A DNA stretch of 64,000 bases, taken from NCBI GenBank assembly GCA_043513815.1, contig CP121313.1:2356001-2420000 (forward strand), given 5' to 3'. Origin of the DNA: JANQIO01 sp043513815 (GTDB lineage: Bacteria > Pseudomonadota > Gammaproteobacteria > Pseudomonadales > Halieaceae). Shown here piece by piece: positions 26,344 to 35,662 of the stretch. Numbering within the stretch: position 1 is the stretch's first letter; each line of letters starts with the position of its first letter. The notes under the pieces were generated by a model. That model saw nothing but the letters and a program-made list of their open reading frames with translations. It was not told where the DNA came from and did not search any database. Position numbers and translations under genes: made by a program.

Positions 26344-26367
26344 ATTGTTTGCTATATGGAAAACAAT
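26344..26367. promoter_or_regulatory. Inverted repeat between pirin and LysR genes, candidate operator
   Basis: ATTGTTT (26344-26350) and AAACAAT (26361-26367) form a perfect seven-base inverted repeat with a 10-base centre. It lies midway between the pirin start (26305) and the LysR start (26428). The size and dyad symmetry suit a LysR-type operator and it falls where the pirin promoter should be. Binding is inferred. Confidence 0.55.
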
Positions 26368-26427
26368 TAGCCGCTTTGGCAACATACTGTATCCAAAATA
26401 TTTACAATGCATCGAAAGGAGGTGGCC

Positions 26428-27339
26428 ATGGATATGCTGGAAGGAATGCGCAGCTTTGCCCGCGTGGTCGAGGCAGGAGGCTTTGCGGCGGCGGCACGCC
26501 AGAAGGGCGTGTCCAGGGCCGTGGTGCACAAACAGGTAAAAAAGCTGGAGGAGCACCTGGGTGCGCAGTTGCTGGTGCGCAGCACCCGGGTGGTCAAGAC
26601 CACCGATACCGGCGCCGCCTTCTACCAACGGTGTCTCGCGGTTCTGGCGGAAGTGGACTCGGCCCTCGGCGCCGTCCACGAGGCACAGGGACGACCCGGC
26701 GGCACCCTGCGCATCAACGCTCCCATGTCGTTCGGTACGCTGCATATGGCCGACATCATTTGCGGCTTCATGGAGACCTACCCGGAAATGCGGGTAGAGC
26801 TGAGCCTCAACGACCGGGTCGTCGACCCCCTGGAGGAGGGTTTCGATGTGTCTATCAGGATCAGCGAACCCCAGCACAGTACCAGCCTCGCCACCCGCGA
26901 ACTTACTGCGGTAAAACGGGTGCTCTGTGCCTCACCCGGCTACCTCGCACAACACGGAGAGCCAAAGCGCCCCGCCGACCTGTCGGAACACCGGTGCCTG
27001 CACTACGGCTATCAGGCGTCCGGCGTGCAGTGGCGGCTGGTGGGACCCGAGGGAGAAACTTCAGTAGGCGTCAACTGCACCATGTGGTCGAACAACGGCG
27101 AAGTACTGGCAGCGGCGGCCTGCCGCGATCGCGGCATCGCCCTGCTTCCCACCTTTATTGTCGGAGCGTGCCTGCAGGCCGGGAGCTTGCGCACCATTAT
27201 GCCCAACTACCAACCCGCCGCGCTCACCCTCTGTGCGCTGTACCCGCGGCACCGCCACCTGTCGAGCAAGGTGCGCCTGTTCGTGGACTGTGTCGCCGAT
27301 GCGATCGGCGAGCGCCCCTACTGGGACCTTGTCAGCTAG
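26428..27339 (+). CDS. LysR-family transcriptional regulator
   Basis: Predicted 303 residues. N-terminal winged helix-turn-helix (MLEGMRSFARVVEAGGFAAAARQKGVSRAVVHKQVKKLEEHLG) is followed by a periplasmic-binding-like effector domain beginning near GGTLRINAPMSFG. ATG at 26428 is preferred over 26407 because AAGGAGG lies five bases before it. It is divergent from the YhhW-type pirin gene, the usual arrangement for a LysR regulator and its target. The effector is unknown. Confidence 0.92.
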   Translation: MDMLEGMRSFARVVEAGGFAAAARQKGVSRAVVHKQVKKLEEHLGAQLLVRSTRVVKTTDTGAAFYQRCLAVLAEVDSALGAVHEAQGRPGGTLRINAPMSFGTLHMADIICGFMETYPEMRVELSLNDRVVDPLEEGFDVSIRISEPQHSTSLATRELTAVKRVLCASPGYLAQHGEPKRPADLSEHRCLHYGYQASGVQWRLVGPEGETSVGVNCTMWSNNGEVLAAAACRDRGIALLPTFIVGACLQAGSLRTIMPNYQPAALTLCALYPRHRHLSSKVRLFVDCVADAIGERPYWDLVS

Positions 27340-27350
27340 GCAGCCGCGGC

Positions 27351-28847
27351 CTATTGCCCGACCTGGGCGCGCCACTGCTCCGGTGCCCAGGCAATAATAG
27401 CCGCGGCGTCTTCCGGTAGCAGGAAATCTGCCGCCACCGCTGCTTCGGTAGCGGCCGTCACGGCGGCCACAAATCCCGCCTCGTCCACATAAAGACTGGC
27501 CATCTGTGCGGCGTCAAACAGGTCTGTGCTGCCAAACAGCGGGCAGAAGCCGTCCGCACTCTGCCCTTCCCCGGACAGAATCGCACTGGGGGCATCCACA
27601 TAGGGTGTGCGAATACCGCCGGTGACGTTGCCCAGGGAATCCAGCAGGAAGGCGCTGCCGTCGTCGGTCAGGTCCAGTCGCGGCGCTATCGTCGGCGCCA
27701 CACCCAGCCGGATCCAGTCATCAAGCGCCCGCACGGCACGGGCAAAAACATAGTGCATGGGACCGGCGTTAAACGGACGATCACACTGCAGGATACCCAG
27801 CACGGTATCCTCCTCCACAACGGCGGCAAAGCGCGGTTCGCCGATGGCGTCCAGCCGCCCGGAGATAATTGAGTAGTAGTCCGCATGGGCCGTTCCCGTT
27901 ACTTCCCAGAGCCGAAAGCTTTCGCTATCCGGCTGGCGGGCACCGAAGAAACCGAGGATGGTCAGGTCGGTTTCCGTCTGGAAGGTCATGACCGGGGCGG
28001 CGAGGTCAGTGCGAATCCGCGGTAGCGGCGGTGTGTCGATCGGCACCTGTGGTGCCTGGGCCAGGGCCGATGATCCGCCGCCGCGGCTGTGCACCATAAA
28101 GCCATCATAGGCGGCGTACAGCGGCTGCACCGCATTGATATAGGTGACCAGGCGGCCGGCAGACTGCGATTCGCCGTAGGCAGCAATGCGGTCCGGCACC
28201 ATACCCGCCAGTACGTCGGCGTTGGCGCGGCCCTCAAGAATCGCGGTCACCTGGCTGAACATGTCATAAGAAAAGCTGTCCCCCGGGTGCAGCAGGTCGC
28301 CATAGCGTTGCGGGTTGACGGCTTTCAGGTGGAACGGTGCCAGACTGCCCTCGCGACCCTCGATACCCACGAGCTGCGCCGAGACGCCCACCCAGATGTG
28401 GCCGCTACGGTACATTTCCACGTGCCCGCTGCCCCAGCTGGGCGGAATATCAAAACCCGAGGTGACGTTGAGCCATTCGACGATCACCGAGCCATTGAAG
28501 TCTGCAGGGTCAATCGGCCTGTGCACCACCAGCCGGGTGCGGTATTCCGCCTGCTCGCCGGGCTCAGCCTGCCAGAGGCCGTCCGGCAGCAAGTCATTGA
28601 GGTTGGTATAGGCGTTGGCGGTGCCTTCGTAGAAATATTCCTGCGCCTCGTAGCCCACCTCCGCCAGGTCGAAGGCGTTGGCCTGCAGGAAAAACGTACC
28701 GACCTCCGGCGGATCTGATACGGTCGGCACCGACACCGGCAACAGCTCCGCCCCGGGCTGCGCGGTCTTGGGAATACTGCCGCCGGAGCCGCAGGCGGTC
28801 AGTGCTGCGGTGAGCGTCAGGAGAAAAAGCGGTCGAATCAAAAACAT
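27351..28847 (-). CDS. Lipoprotein with alpha/beta hydrolase fold
   Basis: Predicted 498 residues with an N-terminal lipoprotein signal (LLTLTAALTACGSGG; lipobox Cys near residue 19), so it is exported and lipid-anchored. The body matches the alpha/beta hydrolase domain family found in secreted esterase-like proteins of marine bacteria: VEWLNVTSG, YDMFSQVTAIL and the nucleophile elbow AAYGESQSAGRL. Other acid and base residues could not be assigned safely (one candidate His is in GTAHADYY). The substrate is unknown. It is a single gene, convergent with the LysR gene with an 11-base gap. Confidence 0.8.
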   Translation of the reverse strand: MFLIRPLFLLTLTAALTACGSGGSIPKTAQPGAELLPVSVPTVSDPPEVGTFFLQANAFDLAEVGYEAQEYFYEGTANAYTNLNDLLPDGLWQAEPGEQAEYRTRLVVHRPIDPADFNGSVIVEWLNVTSGFDIPPSWGSGHVEMYRSGHIWVGVSAQLVGIEGREGSLAPFHLKAVNPQRYGDLLHPGDSFSYDMFSQVTAILEGRANADVLAGMVPDRIAAYGESQSAGRLVTYINAVQPLYAAYDGFMVHSRGGGSSALAQAPQVPIDTPPLPRIRTDLAAPVMTFQTETDLTILGFFGARQPDSESFRLWEVTGTAHADYYSIISGRLDAIGEPRFAAVVEEDTVLGILQCDRPFNAGPMHYVFARAVRALDDWIRLGVAPTIAPRLDLTDDGSAFLLDSLGNVTGGIRTPYVDAPSAILSGEGQSADGFCPLFGSTDLFDAAQMASLYVDEAGFVAAVTAATEAAVAADFLLPEDAAAIIAWAPEQWRAQVGQ

Positions 28848-28990
28848 GCTGCAAATACCCTGCTGTGGGAAATGGAATTATTGGTGTCAGCAGCATTAAA
28901 ACATACTCTCGGCCGCCCTCAGACTTCACCCTGTGAGGTAAATCTGCGCTATGATAGTGAAATAGTCGCGCCCTGTGGCGCACCCCGCAA

Positions 28991-30202
28991 TTGCTGCACC
29001 TGGGGGAAGGTACACTGATTAGAAAAATTACCCCGCTGCTGGTGCTGGTTGGCGCCACGGCTGTCGTCATGCTGCTGCAGGCCAACAAGCCCACACCAGA
29101 GAAACGAGAGCAAGGACCACGGCCCATCACGGTCTTTGTTGAGCCGGTTGAGCGAGACCAGGTGACACTGGAAGTGGTCACCCAGGGCGAAGTGCGCTCT
29201 CGGGTATCCATTGACATGGTCGCGGAGGTCAGCGGTCGCATCGTCGATGTGAGCCCCGAGTTCATGGAGGGCGGCGCCGTCGACCCCAATGAGACCCTGG
29301 TGCAGATCGATGATACCGATTACCAGCTCGCACTGAGCCAGACCGAGGCGCGGGTAGCCGAGGCGCAGGTGGCACTGGAGCTGGCACTGGCCGAGGCGGA
29401 CGTCGCCCGCAAACAGTTGGTCGGTACGTCAAACCCTTCCGATCTGGCGCTCAAGAAACCCCAGGTGGCCGAAGCCCGCGCTGCCGTAAAGGCCGCCGAG
29501 GCCGACCTCGAACAGGCCCGCGTAAACCTGTCGCGCACGCGGGTTTCCCTGCCCTTTGTCGGCCGCATGTCAGACACTTTTGTCGACCTCGGCCAGTACG
29601 TTAACGTCGGCACCGCTCTGGGCCGGGCATTTGCCACCGACAGAGTAGAAATACGCCTGCCTATTACCTACGACCAGCTGGCCGCCCTGGGCCTGCCCAT
29701 TGGCTTCCGCGCCAGTGCCGGCGGCGGCTTACCGGTCACGCTCGAGGCGAATGTCGGGGGACGCAACCAGCAGTGGCAGGGAGAGTTGCTGCGCCTGGAT
29801 GCATCCATTGATCGAGAAACCCGCACGGTTTACGCCATTGCCGAAGTGGAAGACCCCTACGGCGAGAATGTCTCGGCCAGCGGCATGCCCCTGGCGGTGG
29901 GTCTCTACGTCACAGCAACTGTGCGTGGACAGGAGTTGGCAGAAGCTGTGCGTATTCCGCGCAAGGCACTGCGCGCCGGCGACACCGTCTACGTCATCAA
30001 CAGCGATAACGAGCTGGAAATCCGTACCGTCAACGTCAGTCACAGCTCCCCCAACTACGCCATTGTCGCCGACGGCGTGACGCCCGGTGATCGGCTCATC
30101 ACCTCCACCATCCGCAACCCGATACCCGGCATGGCGCTCAAGGCAGAGGGCGACGCCGAAGCCCTGGTGAGCAACAACCCCGCCGAGGGCGGGCCCGGCT
30201 GA
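28991..30202 (+). CDS. RND efflux periplasmic adaptor (membrane fusion protein)
   Basis: Predicted up to 403 residues: an N-terminal membrane anchor (LLVLVGATAVVMLLQA), a biotinyl-lipoyl-like half (VTQGEVRSRVSIDMVAEVSGRIVDV), a long Ala/Glu-rich coiled-coil hairpin (about residues 110-185), and beta-barrel and C-terminal domains. It joins the inner-membrane RND pump encoded next to an outer-membrane channel. The start is unclear: TTG at 28991 has no ribosome-binding site, while GGGGGAAGG (29002-29010) stands just before an in-frame CTG at 29015. The first ATG (29069) would cut into the anchor. Confidence 0.88.
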   Translation: MLHLGEGTLIRKITPLLVLVGATAVVMLLQANKPTPEKREQGPRPITVFVEPVERDQVTLEVVTQGEVRSRVSIDMVAEVSGRIVDVSPEFMEGGAVDPNETLVQIDDTDYQLALSQTEARVAEAQVALELALAEADVARKQLVGTSNPSDLALKKPQVAEARAAVKAAEADLEQARVNLSRTRVSLPFVGRMSDTFVDLGQYVNVGTALGRAFATDRVEIRLPITYDQLAALGLPIGFRASAGGGLPVTLEANVGGRNQQWQGELLRLDASIDRETRTVYAIAEVEDPYGENVSASGMPLAVGLYVTATVRGQELAEAVRIPRKALRAGDTVYVINSDNELEIRTVNVSHSSPNYAIVADGVTPGDRLITSTIRNPIPGMALKAEGDAEALVSNNPAEGGPG

Positions 30203-30244
30203 CCGGCGCTCCGAAGTGGCCACTGTTAGCGTGATCCCGACACC

Positions 30245-33200
30245 ATGAAAAAACTGATCGCCTGGTGGGTGCATAACCCCGTCGCTGCCAACCTTTTGAT
30301 GGTAGGCATCCTGCTGGCAGGCGCCCTCGGCTTCAACGCCATGGAGCGCGAGGCCTTCCCCTTCTTCAAACCCAACCAGGTCGAGATCGAGGCCACCTGG
30401 CCGGGCGCTGCTCCCCAGGAGGTCGAAGAGCAGATCATCCTGCGTATTGAAGAAGCGCTCAAAGGCGTGGATAACGTTTACCGGGTTTACTCCACGGCAT
30501 CAGAGAATCTGGCACGGCTGGATATCCAGACCTACGCCGGCGTCGACCTCGATGCCTTCCTCGACGAAGTCAAGAACGCCGTGGACTCGGTGACCTCGCT
30601 GCCACGCGACGTGGAAAACATCCAGGTTCGCCGCACGGTTTTCCGCGACGAAATGGCACGGGTCGCCGTACACAGTGACGTGTTGACAGAACGCCAGCTG
30701 GTGCGGCTCGCGGAAGACCTGCGGGACGAGATGGCTGGCCTGCCCTACATCTCCATCGTCGAGCTGTTCGGCGCCCGCCGGGAAGAAGTTTCCATCGAGC
30801 TGTCGGAGCTGGATATGCGGCGCTTTGGTCTCAGCTTTGATGAGGTCGCCAACGCAGTGCGCGCCAGCTCCATCAACCTGTCCTCCGGCCAGGTGCGTAC
30901 GGACACGGGGGATGTCCGCCTGCGGGCCCGGAACCTCGCCGACACCGAACAGGACTTTGCCCGCATCGTGGTGCGTCAGACCGACGATGGCGGCATTGTT
31001 ACCCTGGCCGACGTGGCCACCATCATCGATGGCTTCGAGGACGAGGACATTCTTGCCACCCTCGACGGCCAGCCCGCTGTGCTGTTGCAGGTAATGTCCC
31101 AGGAATATATGCAGGTGGTCAAAAGCAGCGAAGCCCTGCGCGGCTGGATCGAAGAGCGCCGCCAGTCGCTGCCTGCGGGCGTCAACCTGACCCTGTGGGG
31201 TGATTCCGCAGATATCTATCGCGGCACCATGGATACCATCATGGACTCCGCCTACCTGGGCCTGCTGCTGGTATTTCTGGTGTTGATTCTCACCCTGCGA
31301 CCCAAGGTGGCCCTGTGGGTGACAGCCGGCATTGCGGTTGCTTTCCTGGGGACCTTCTCGCTGCTGCCCGCCAACGGCGTCTCGCTCAACGTGATGTCCA
31401 CCTTCGCCTTTTTGCTGGTGTTGGGAATCGTAGTGGATGACGCCATTGTCGTGGGCGAGAGCATTCACCAGCACAGCCACAGTGGCGGCGGACCGGACAG
31501 CGCCATCGAGGGCGCCTACGCGGTATCGAAGCCGGTTGTCTTCGCGGTACTCACCACCGTCATAGCCTTTGCGCCCTGGTTCTTCGTGTCGCTGGCTGAA
31601 GCGCAAATCACCAAGCAGCTCTCGGTGGTGATTACCGTGGCCCTGTTGATCTCCATCATCGAGGCCTTCTTCATTCTGCCGGCGCATCTGCGCAAGCTCG
31701 AGCACAGGGAAAAAATTACTGGTCTGGCGCGGCAACAAAAACGGTTGGAGGAAGGGCTGGTCAACTTTGCTCACGGCCCCTTCCGGCGCTTCCTGGCCGG
31801 GGCCATCGAGCGGCGTTACCTCACGGTCAGCCTGTTCCTGGGAGCCTTCCTGATCAGTATCGGTGTGTTTTCCAGCGGCTGGGTGAAGTTTGCCTTCATG
31901 CCGGAGGTGCAGGGCACCCAGGTCTATGTGCAGGCGCAGATGCCCAGCGGCAATCCCTACTCCCGGTCAATGGAGATTCTCGATCAGTTCCAGCTGGCAC
32001 AGCGCAAGCTGATTGACGAGGTGGAGGCCCGGGCCGAGGAAGGCGGCACCGGCGAATTGATCCACGGCTGGTATACCCGCGCCCGGCGCGACAGTGTGCT
32101 GGCAATCATCGAGCTGGTCCCACCGGAACTGCGAGATATGACTGCCAAGGAAACCGCTGACCGGTTGCGGGACCTGGTGGGTGACGTTCCCGATGCTGAC
32201 GAGATAGAAATCAACTACACCATCGACAACGATTCTCCCGGAGTGTCCTATGTGCTCCGACACCGCGACAGCGAGGTACTGTCGCTGGCCAGCCAGGAAC
32301 TCAAGGCGCAGCTGCAGTCCTACGATGGCACCTATTTCGTGCGGGACAACCTGCAGGGCCAGACCGAAGAGCTGCATATGAGCCTACTGCCAGGCACGGA
32401 AAAACTGGGCCTGACACTGGCCGAAGTATCGCGACAGGTGCGGCAGGCCTACTACGGCGAAGAAGTACAACGACTGCCCAGAGAGAACGGCGACGTCAAG
32501 GTCATGGTGCGCTACCCGCAGGAGCAGCGTCGCAACCTCGACAGTCTGCGTGACTTCCGCGTTCGCACCGTAGACGGACGCGAGGTGCCGCTGCTGTCGG
32601 TAGTCGACGTCGAACTGACCACCGGACTCAGACGCATCCAGCGCCGGGATGGGGAGCGCATGGTAAGGATCAGCGCCGACCTGGCCGCCGAGCTGATGAG
32701 CGATATCAGCAGTGATATGAATGACAACTTCCTGCCAGCCTTCGCCGAACGGCACGCCGGGCTGGTGGTACTCAAGGCAGGCCAGGCAGAAAACGAGGAA
32801 TTCTTTCTCACCGAGATTCTCTCCCTCTACACCATTGCCCTGTTTGTGATGTACGCGCTGATTGCCGTGGCCTTCCGCTCCTACTGGCTGCCCCTGCTGG
32901 TGATGACCGCGATTCCCTTCGGCTTCATGGGAGCGATATACGGTCACCTGATCTTCGGCGTCTCCATGGCCCTGTTCTCCTATTTCGGCATCGGTGCCGC
33001 TGCGGGTGTGGTCGTCAATGACAACCTGGTACTGGTGGACTATATCGGCCGCTTGCGCGAGCGTGGAGAGGATGTCTACAAAGCGGTTGAGCACGGTGCC
33101 GTGCACCGCTTCCGCCCTATTCTGCTGACGACTCTGACCACCTTCATCGGGCTGATGCCTATCATGGCGGAGCGCTCAATCGATGCCCAGTTCCTGAAGC

Positions 33201-33361
33201 CGGCCGTGCTCGCGCTGGCCTTTGGCGTGCTGTTTGCCCTGTTTGTCACCCTGCTCATGGTGCCGGCGCTATACTGCATAGGCGAAGACATCCGCACCGC
33301 TCTCGCCCGACTGCGACAGCGGCTGCGCGGCGCCAGCACAGATCCAGTACACAACCCCTGA
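30245..33361 (+). CDS. RND efflux pump inner-membrane transporter
   Basis: Predicted 1038 residues with the two-fold RND layout: a first span near residue 13, a large periplasmic loop, a bundle of spans at about 335-480, then a repeat of this pattern ending near residue 1020. The proton-relay aspartate pair is in GIVVDDAIVVGESIHQH. It is closest in style to the AcrB/HAE family with proton-driven export, but the substrate is unknown. It starts 42 bases after the adaptor gene, so the pair is cotranscribed; no outer-membrane factor gene is adjacent. Confidence 0.94.
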   Translation: MKKLIAWWVHNPVAANLLMVGILLAGALGFNAMEREAFPFFKPNQVEIEATWPGAAPQEVEEQIILRIEEALKGVDNVYRVYSTASENLARLDIQTYAGVDLDAFLDEVKNAVDSVTSLPRDVENIQVRRTVFRDEMARVAVHSDVLTERQLVRLAEDLRDEMAGLPYISIVELFGARREEVSIELSELDMRRFGLSFDEVANAVRASSINLSSGQVRTDTGDVRLRARNLADTEQDFARIVVRQTDDGGIVTLADVATIIDGFEDEDILATLDGQPAVLLQVMSQEYMQVVKSSEALRGWIEERRQSLPAGVNLTLWGDSADIYRGTMDTIMDSAYLGLLLVFLVLILTLRPKVALWVTAGIAVAFLGTFSLLPANGVSLNVMSTFAFLLVLGIVVDDAIVVGESIHQHSHSGGGPDSAIEGAYAVSKPVVFAVLTTVIAFAPWFFVSLAEAQITKQLSVVITVALLISIIEAFFILPAHLRKLEHREKITGLARQQKRLEEGLVNFAHGPFRRFLAGAIERRYLTVSLFLGAFLISIGVFSSGWVKFAFMPEVQGTQVYVQAQMPSGNPYSRSMEILDQFQLAQRKLIDEVEARAEEGGTGELIHGWYTRARRDSVLAIIELVPPELRDMTAKETADRLRDLVGDVPDADEIEINYTIDNDSPGVSYVLRHRDSEVLSLASQELKAQLQSYDGTYFVRDNLQGQTEELHMSLLPGTEKLGLTLAEVSRQVRQAYYGEEVQRLPRENGDVKVMVRYPQEQRRNLDSLRDFRVRTVDGREVPLLSVVDVELTTGLRRIQRRDGERMVRISADLAAELMSDISSDMNDNFLPAFAERHAGLVVLKAGQAENEEFFLTEILSLYTIALFVMYALIAVAFRSYWLPLLVMTAIPFGFMGAIYGHLIFGVSMALFSYFGIGAAAGVVVNDNLVLVDYIGRLRERGEDVYKAVEHGAVHRFRPILLTTLTTFIGLMPIMAERSIDAQFLKPAVLALAFGVLFALFVTLLMVPALYCIGEDIRTALARLRQRLRGASTDPVHNP

Positions 33362-33438
33362 CGCTTTCGTAGCGCCTGTAGCACAGTGGTCTTATTGGTG
33401 TGCTATGAAAGGTCCACCGCTGCAAAGCCAGAGGCATC

Positions 33439-34368
33439 ATGCTAGAGACCATCAGCCGCCAGCTGTACGAAGCCGCTCCCGTGGACACGCTGTATCATTA
33501 CACCTCATTCAGCGGCATGACCGGCATTATCAGCTCCGGCGAATTGCGCGCCAGCGACATTCGCTACATGAACGATTCGGCGGAACTGCGGCATACCCTC
33601 GAGCTGTTGAAGGCGGACATCACCCAGCGTGTGATCGACGGTACCGACCAACCGCGGCTACTGAACCAGCTGTTGGACTGGTTATCGCACCGGGTGGTTA
33701 GTGGCCCCATGCTGTTCGGGGCCTCCTTCAGGGCCAATGGCAACCTGCTCTCCCAGTGGCGCGGCTACAGCGCCCACGGCAAGGGCGTGAGCCTGGGCTT
33801 CGCGCCGGAGCATATCAACGGCTGTGCCGGCAGGCAGCATTTTCAGGTTGCGAAGTGCCTTTATTCACCAGAAAAACAGCGTCGCCTGATCCGCGAGGTG
33901 GTCGACGCCATCGAAGTCACCGCCCTACGGCTGGGCGAAGGCGAGAATCCCGCCGGCAGCCATTCCACCGGAGGCCTTTCAGCCGGAGGCCTTTCAGCCG
34001 GAGGCCACTCGGCCCAGTCCTACTACCATGTATTCGAACATATCGAGGGTGACCTGCTGCGCATCGCCGCCATCCTCAAACACCCTTCTTTTGAGGAGGA
34101 GCAGGAGTGGCGGATTGTCTCACCAATGATTGCCGACTCCCGCGACGCGGCCGTGGATTTTCGTGAAGGGGCAGCAATGATGGTGCCTTTCTATCGCTTT
34201 TCGCTGGCCGGCGCCGACGGCGACCCGCTGCAACTCGACCATGTATTCCTGGGACCTACCAACAACGTCGAACTGTCGATGAACTCCCTGGAGCTTTATC
34301 TTGAGCGCATGCAAACGCGCCCGAGTCGCGGCGTGAGCTATTGCCAGATACCCTTTCGCAGTCGCTGA
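33439..34368 (+). CDS. DUF2971-family protein with GGLSA repeats
   Basis: Predicted 309 residues. The start LYHYTSFSGMTGIISSGELRASDIRYMNDSAE and later LSQWRGYSAHGKGVSLGF and EEEQEWRIV are hallmarks of DUF2971, a family of unknown function with a fold distantly suggestive of ADP-ribosyltransferase-like toxins; that last link is only suggestive. An inserted flexible stretch at about residues 172-192 consists of GGLSA-type repeats encoded by a 15-bp tandem repeat. The gene stands alone between the RND pair and a small gene. Confidence 0.78.
   Translation: MLETISRQLYEAAPVDTLYHYTSFSGMTGIISSGELRASDIRYMNDSAELRHTLELLKADITQRVIDGTDQPRLLNQLLDWLSHRVVSGPMLFGASFRANGNLLSQWRGYSAHGKGVSLGFAPEHINGCAGRQHFQVAKCLYSPEKQRRLIREVVDAIEVTALRLGEGENPAGSHSTGGLSAGGLSAGGHSAQSYYHVFEHIEGDLLRIAAILKHPSFEEEQEWRIVSPMIADSRDAAVDFREGAAMMVPFYRFSLAGADGDPLQLDHVFLGPTNNVELSMNSLELYLERMQTRPSRGVSYCQIPFRSR
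33968..34012 (+). repeat. 15-bp tandem repeat within DUF2971 gene
   Basis: Three consecutive copies of a 15-base unit, CCGGAGGCCTTTCAG, CCGGAGGCCTTTCAG and CCGGAGGCCACTCGG, encode GGLSA-GGLSA-GGHSA. The unit length is a multiple of three, so copy-number changes keep the reading frame. The first two copies are identical, which suggests recent slippage. Confidence 0.9.
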
Positions 34369-34400
34369 GGGACTGGTATCACCCGGCGCCAGCGACTAGT

Positions 34401-34760
34401 ATGCGGCCCATGAGCGAACCCAAAACGGACAACCGCACGCCGTCACCGCCCTACGGCTATTCACGCGAATGCCACTACCCTCTGGAGCAGCAGATTCGCA
34501 TCGTCGCTGAATTCTATGCGCACAATATCCGCCCCAGTCGCATCGCCTATCGCATGGGGATAGACATCGACCTGGTAGAAAAGCTGATTGCCGGCGAAGT
34601 GCACCAGGCCGTGTTCACAGAGCTGGTAGGCTACTATCGGAAAAGTCGCCGCAACCAGCGGCTCAGTGAGGCGCAGAAGATCAAAGGCAGCGCCCAGGTT
34701 GAGCTGCAAAAACGCATCGAGAAAGAGTTCGACGAGGCCGATCGCCTCGAGAACTGCTGA
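34401..34760 (+). CDS. Small helix-turn-helix-like protein of unknown function
   Basis: Predicted 119 residues from ATG 34401; ATG 34410 (MSEPKTD) is equally possible. The central part, VAEFYAHNIRPSRIAYRMGIDIDLVEKLIAG, reads like a helix-turn-helix, followed by a charged C-terminal helix (QKRIEKEFDEADRLEN). This pattern recalls small DNA-binding or resolvase-like domains but no family is recognised with certainty. It lies 32 bases after the DUF2971 gene and 21 bases before the SMP-30 gene. Confidence 0.68.
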   Translation: MRPMSEPKTDNRTPSPPYGYSRECHYPLEQQIRIVAEFYAHNIRPSRIAYRMGIDIDLVEKLIAGEVHQAVFTELVGYYRKSRRNQRLSEAQKIKGSAQVELQKRIEKEFDEADRLENC

Positions 34761-34781
34761 ACGACAAACCTGGAGAATCCC

Positions 34782-35654
34782 ATGGCAGACACCACCACTC
34801 TGGTCGATGGCCTGCATTTTGGTGAAGGGCCGCGCTGGCGCGAAGGCCGCCTCTGGTTCAGCGACTTCTATGACCACGCGGTAAAATCGGTCAGCGGCAG
34901 CGGCGATCTCAGGGTGGAAATACAGCTCGACGACCAGCCTTCGGGCCTCGGCTGGTTGCCCGATGGGCGCCTGCTGATTGTGGCCATGAAAGCCCGCAAG
35001 CTGTTGGTTCGCGGCCTCGACGGCGAGCTGTCGGACTATGCCGACCTGCGTGAGCACACGGCCCACCTGTGCAACGACATGGTGGTCGACGGGGAGGGGC
35101 GCGCCTGGGTCGGCAACTTCGGATTCGACCTTGATGCTGAACTGGAAGCGCGCGGCACCGATGTGATTCTCGATCACCCCACGACCAACCTGGTCCGGGT
35201 CGACCCGGACGGTAGCGTGGCGGTGGCTGCAGACGAAATGCATTTCCCAAACGGCACGGTCATCACTCCGGATGGCGCCACCCTGATCGTCGCCGAGACT
35301 CTCGGCAGCTGCCTCACCGCTTTCGATATCGGCGCCGGCGGACAACTGGAAAACCGACGCATCTGGGCGGCGCTGGACGGCGTTGCCCCAGACGGGATCT
35401 GCCTGGACGAAAAACGCCAGGCCTGGGTGGCCAACGCGCTGGCACCAGAAGCGATCTGCGTGGCCGAGGGTGGTGCCATCATTCAGCGCGTGGAGACCAG
35501 CCAGTTCTGTTACGCCTGCATGCTGGGCGGCGAAGACGGATGCACCCTCTTCGCTGTCACTGCTGCCAGCTCTGATCATCGCGCCGCCGCTGAATCGCGC
35601 ACCGGCAGGATTGAAATGCTGCGGGTAGACACCCCGCACGCCGGACTGCCCTAG
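34782..35654 (+). CDS. SMP-30/gluconolactonase-family protein
   Basis: Predicted 290-residue six-bladed propeller of the SMP-30/gluconolactonase/luciferin-regenerating family. Metal ligands can be placed: Glu in HFGEGPRW, Asn in LCNDMVVDGEGRAWVG and Asp in APDGICLDEK. Such enzymes hydrolyse lactones. ATG at 34782 has GGAG upstream. The GST gene follows eight bases after the stop, so the two probably form one unit. The true lactone substrate is unknown. Confidence 0.88.
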   Translation: MADTTTLVDGLHFGEGPRWREGRLWFSDFYDHAVKSVSGSGDLRVEIQLDDQPSGLGWLPDGRLLIVAMKARKLLVRGLDGELSDYADLREHTAHLCNDMVVDGEGRAWVGNFGFDLDAELEARGTDVILDHPTTNLVRVDPDGSVAVAADEMHFPNGTVITPDGATLIVAETLGSCLTAFDIGAGGQLENRRIWAALDGVAPDGICLDEKRQAWVANALAPEAICVAEGGAIIQRVETSQFCYACMLGGEDGCTLFAVTAASSDHRAAAESRTGRIEMLRVDTPHAGLP

Positions 35655-35662
35655 GAGACTCC

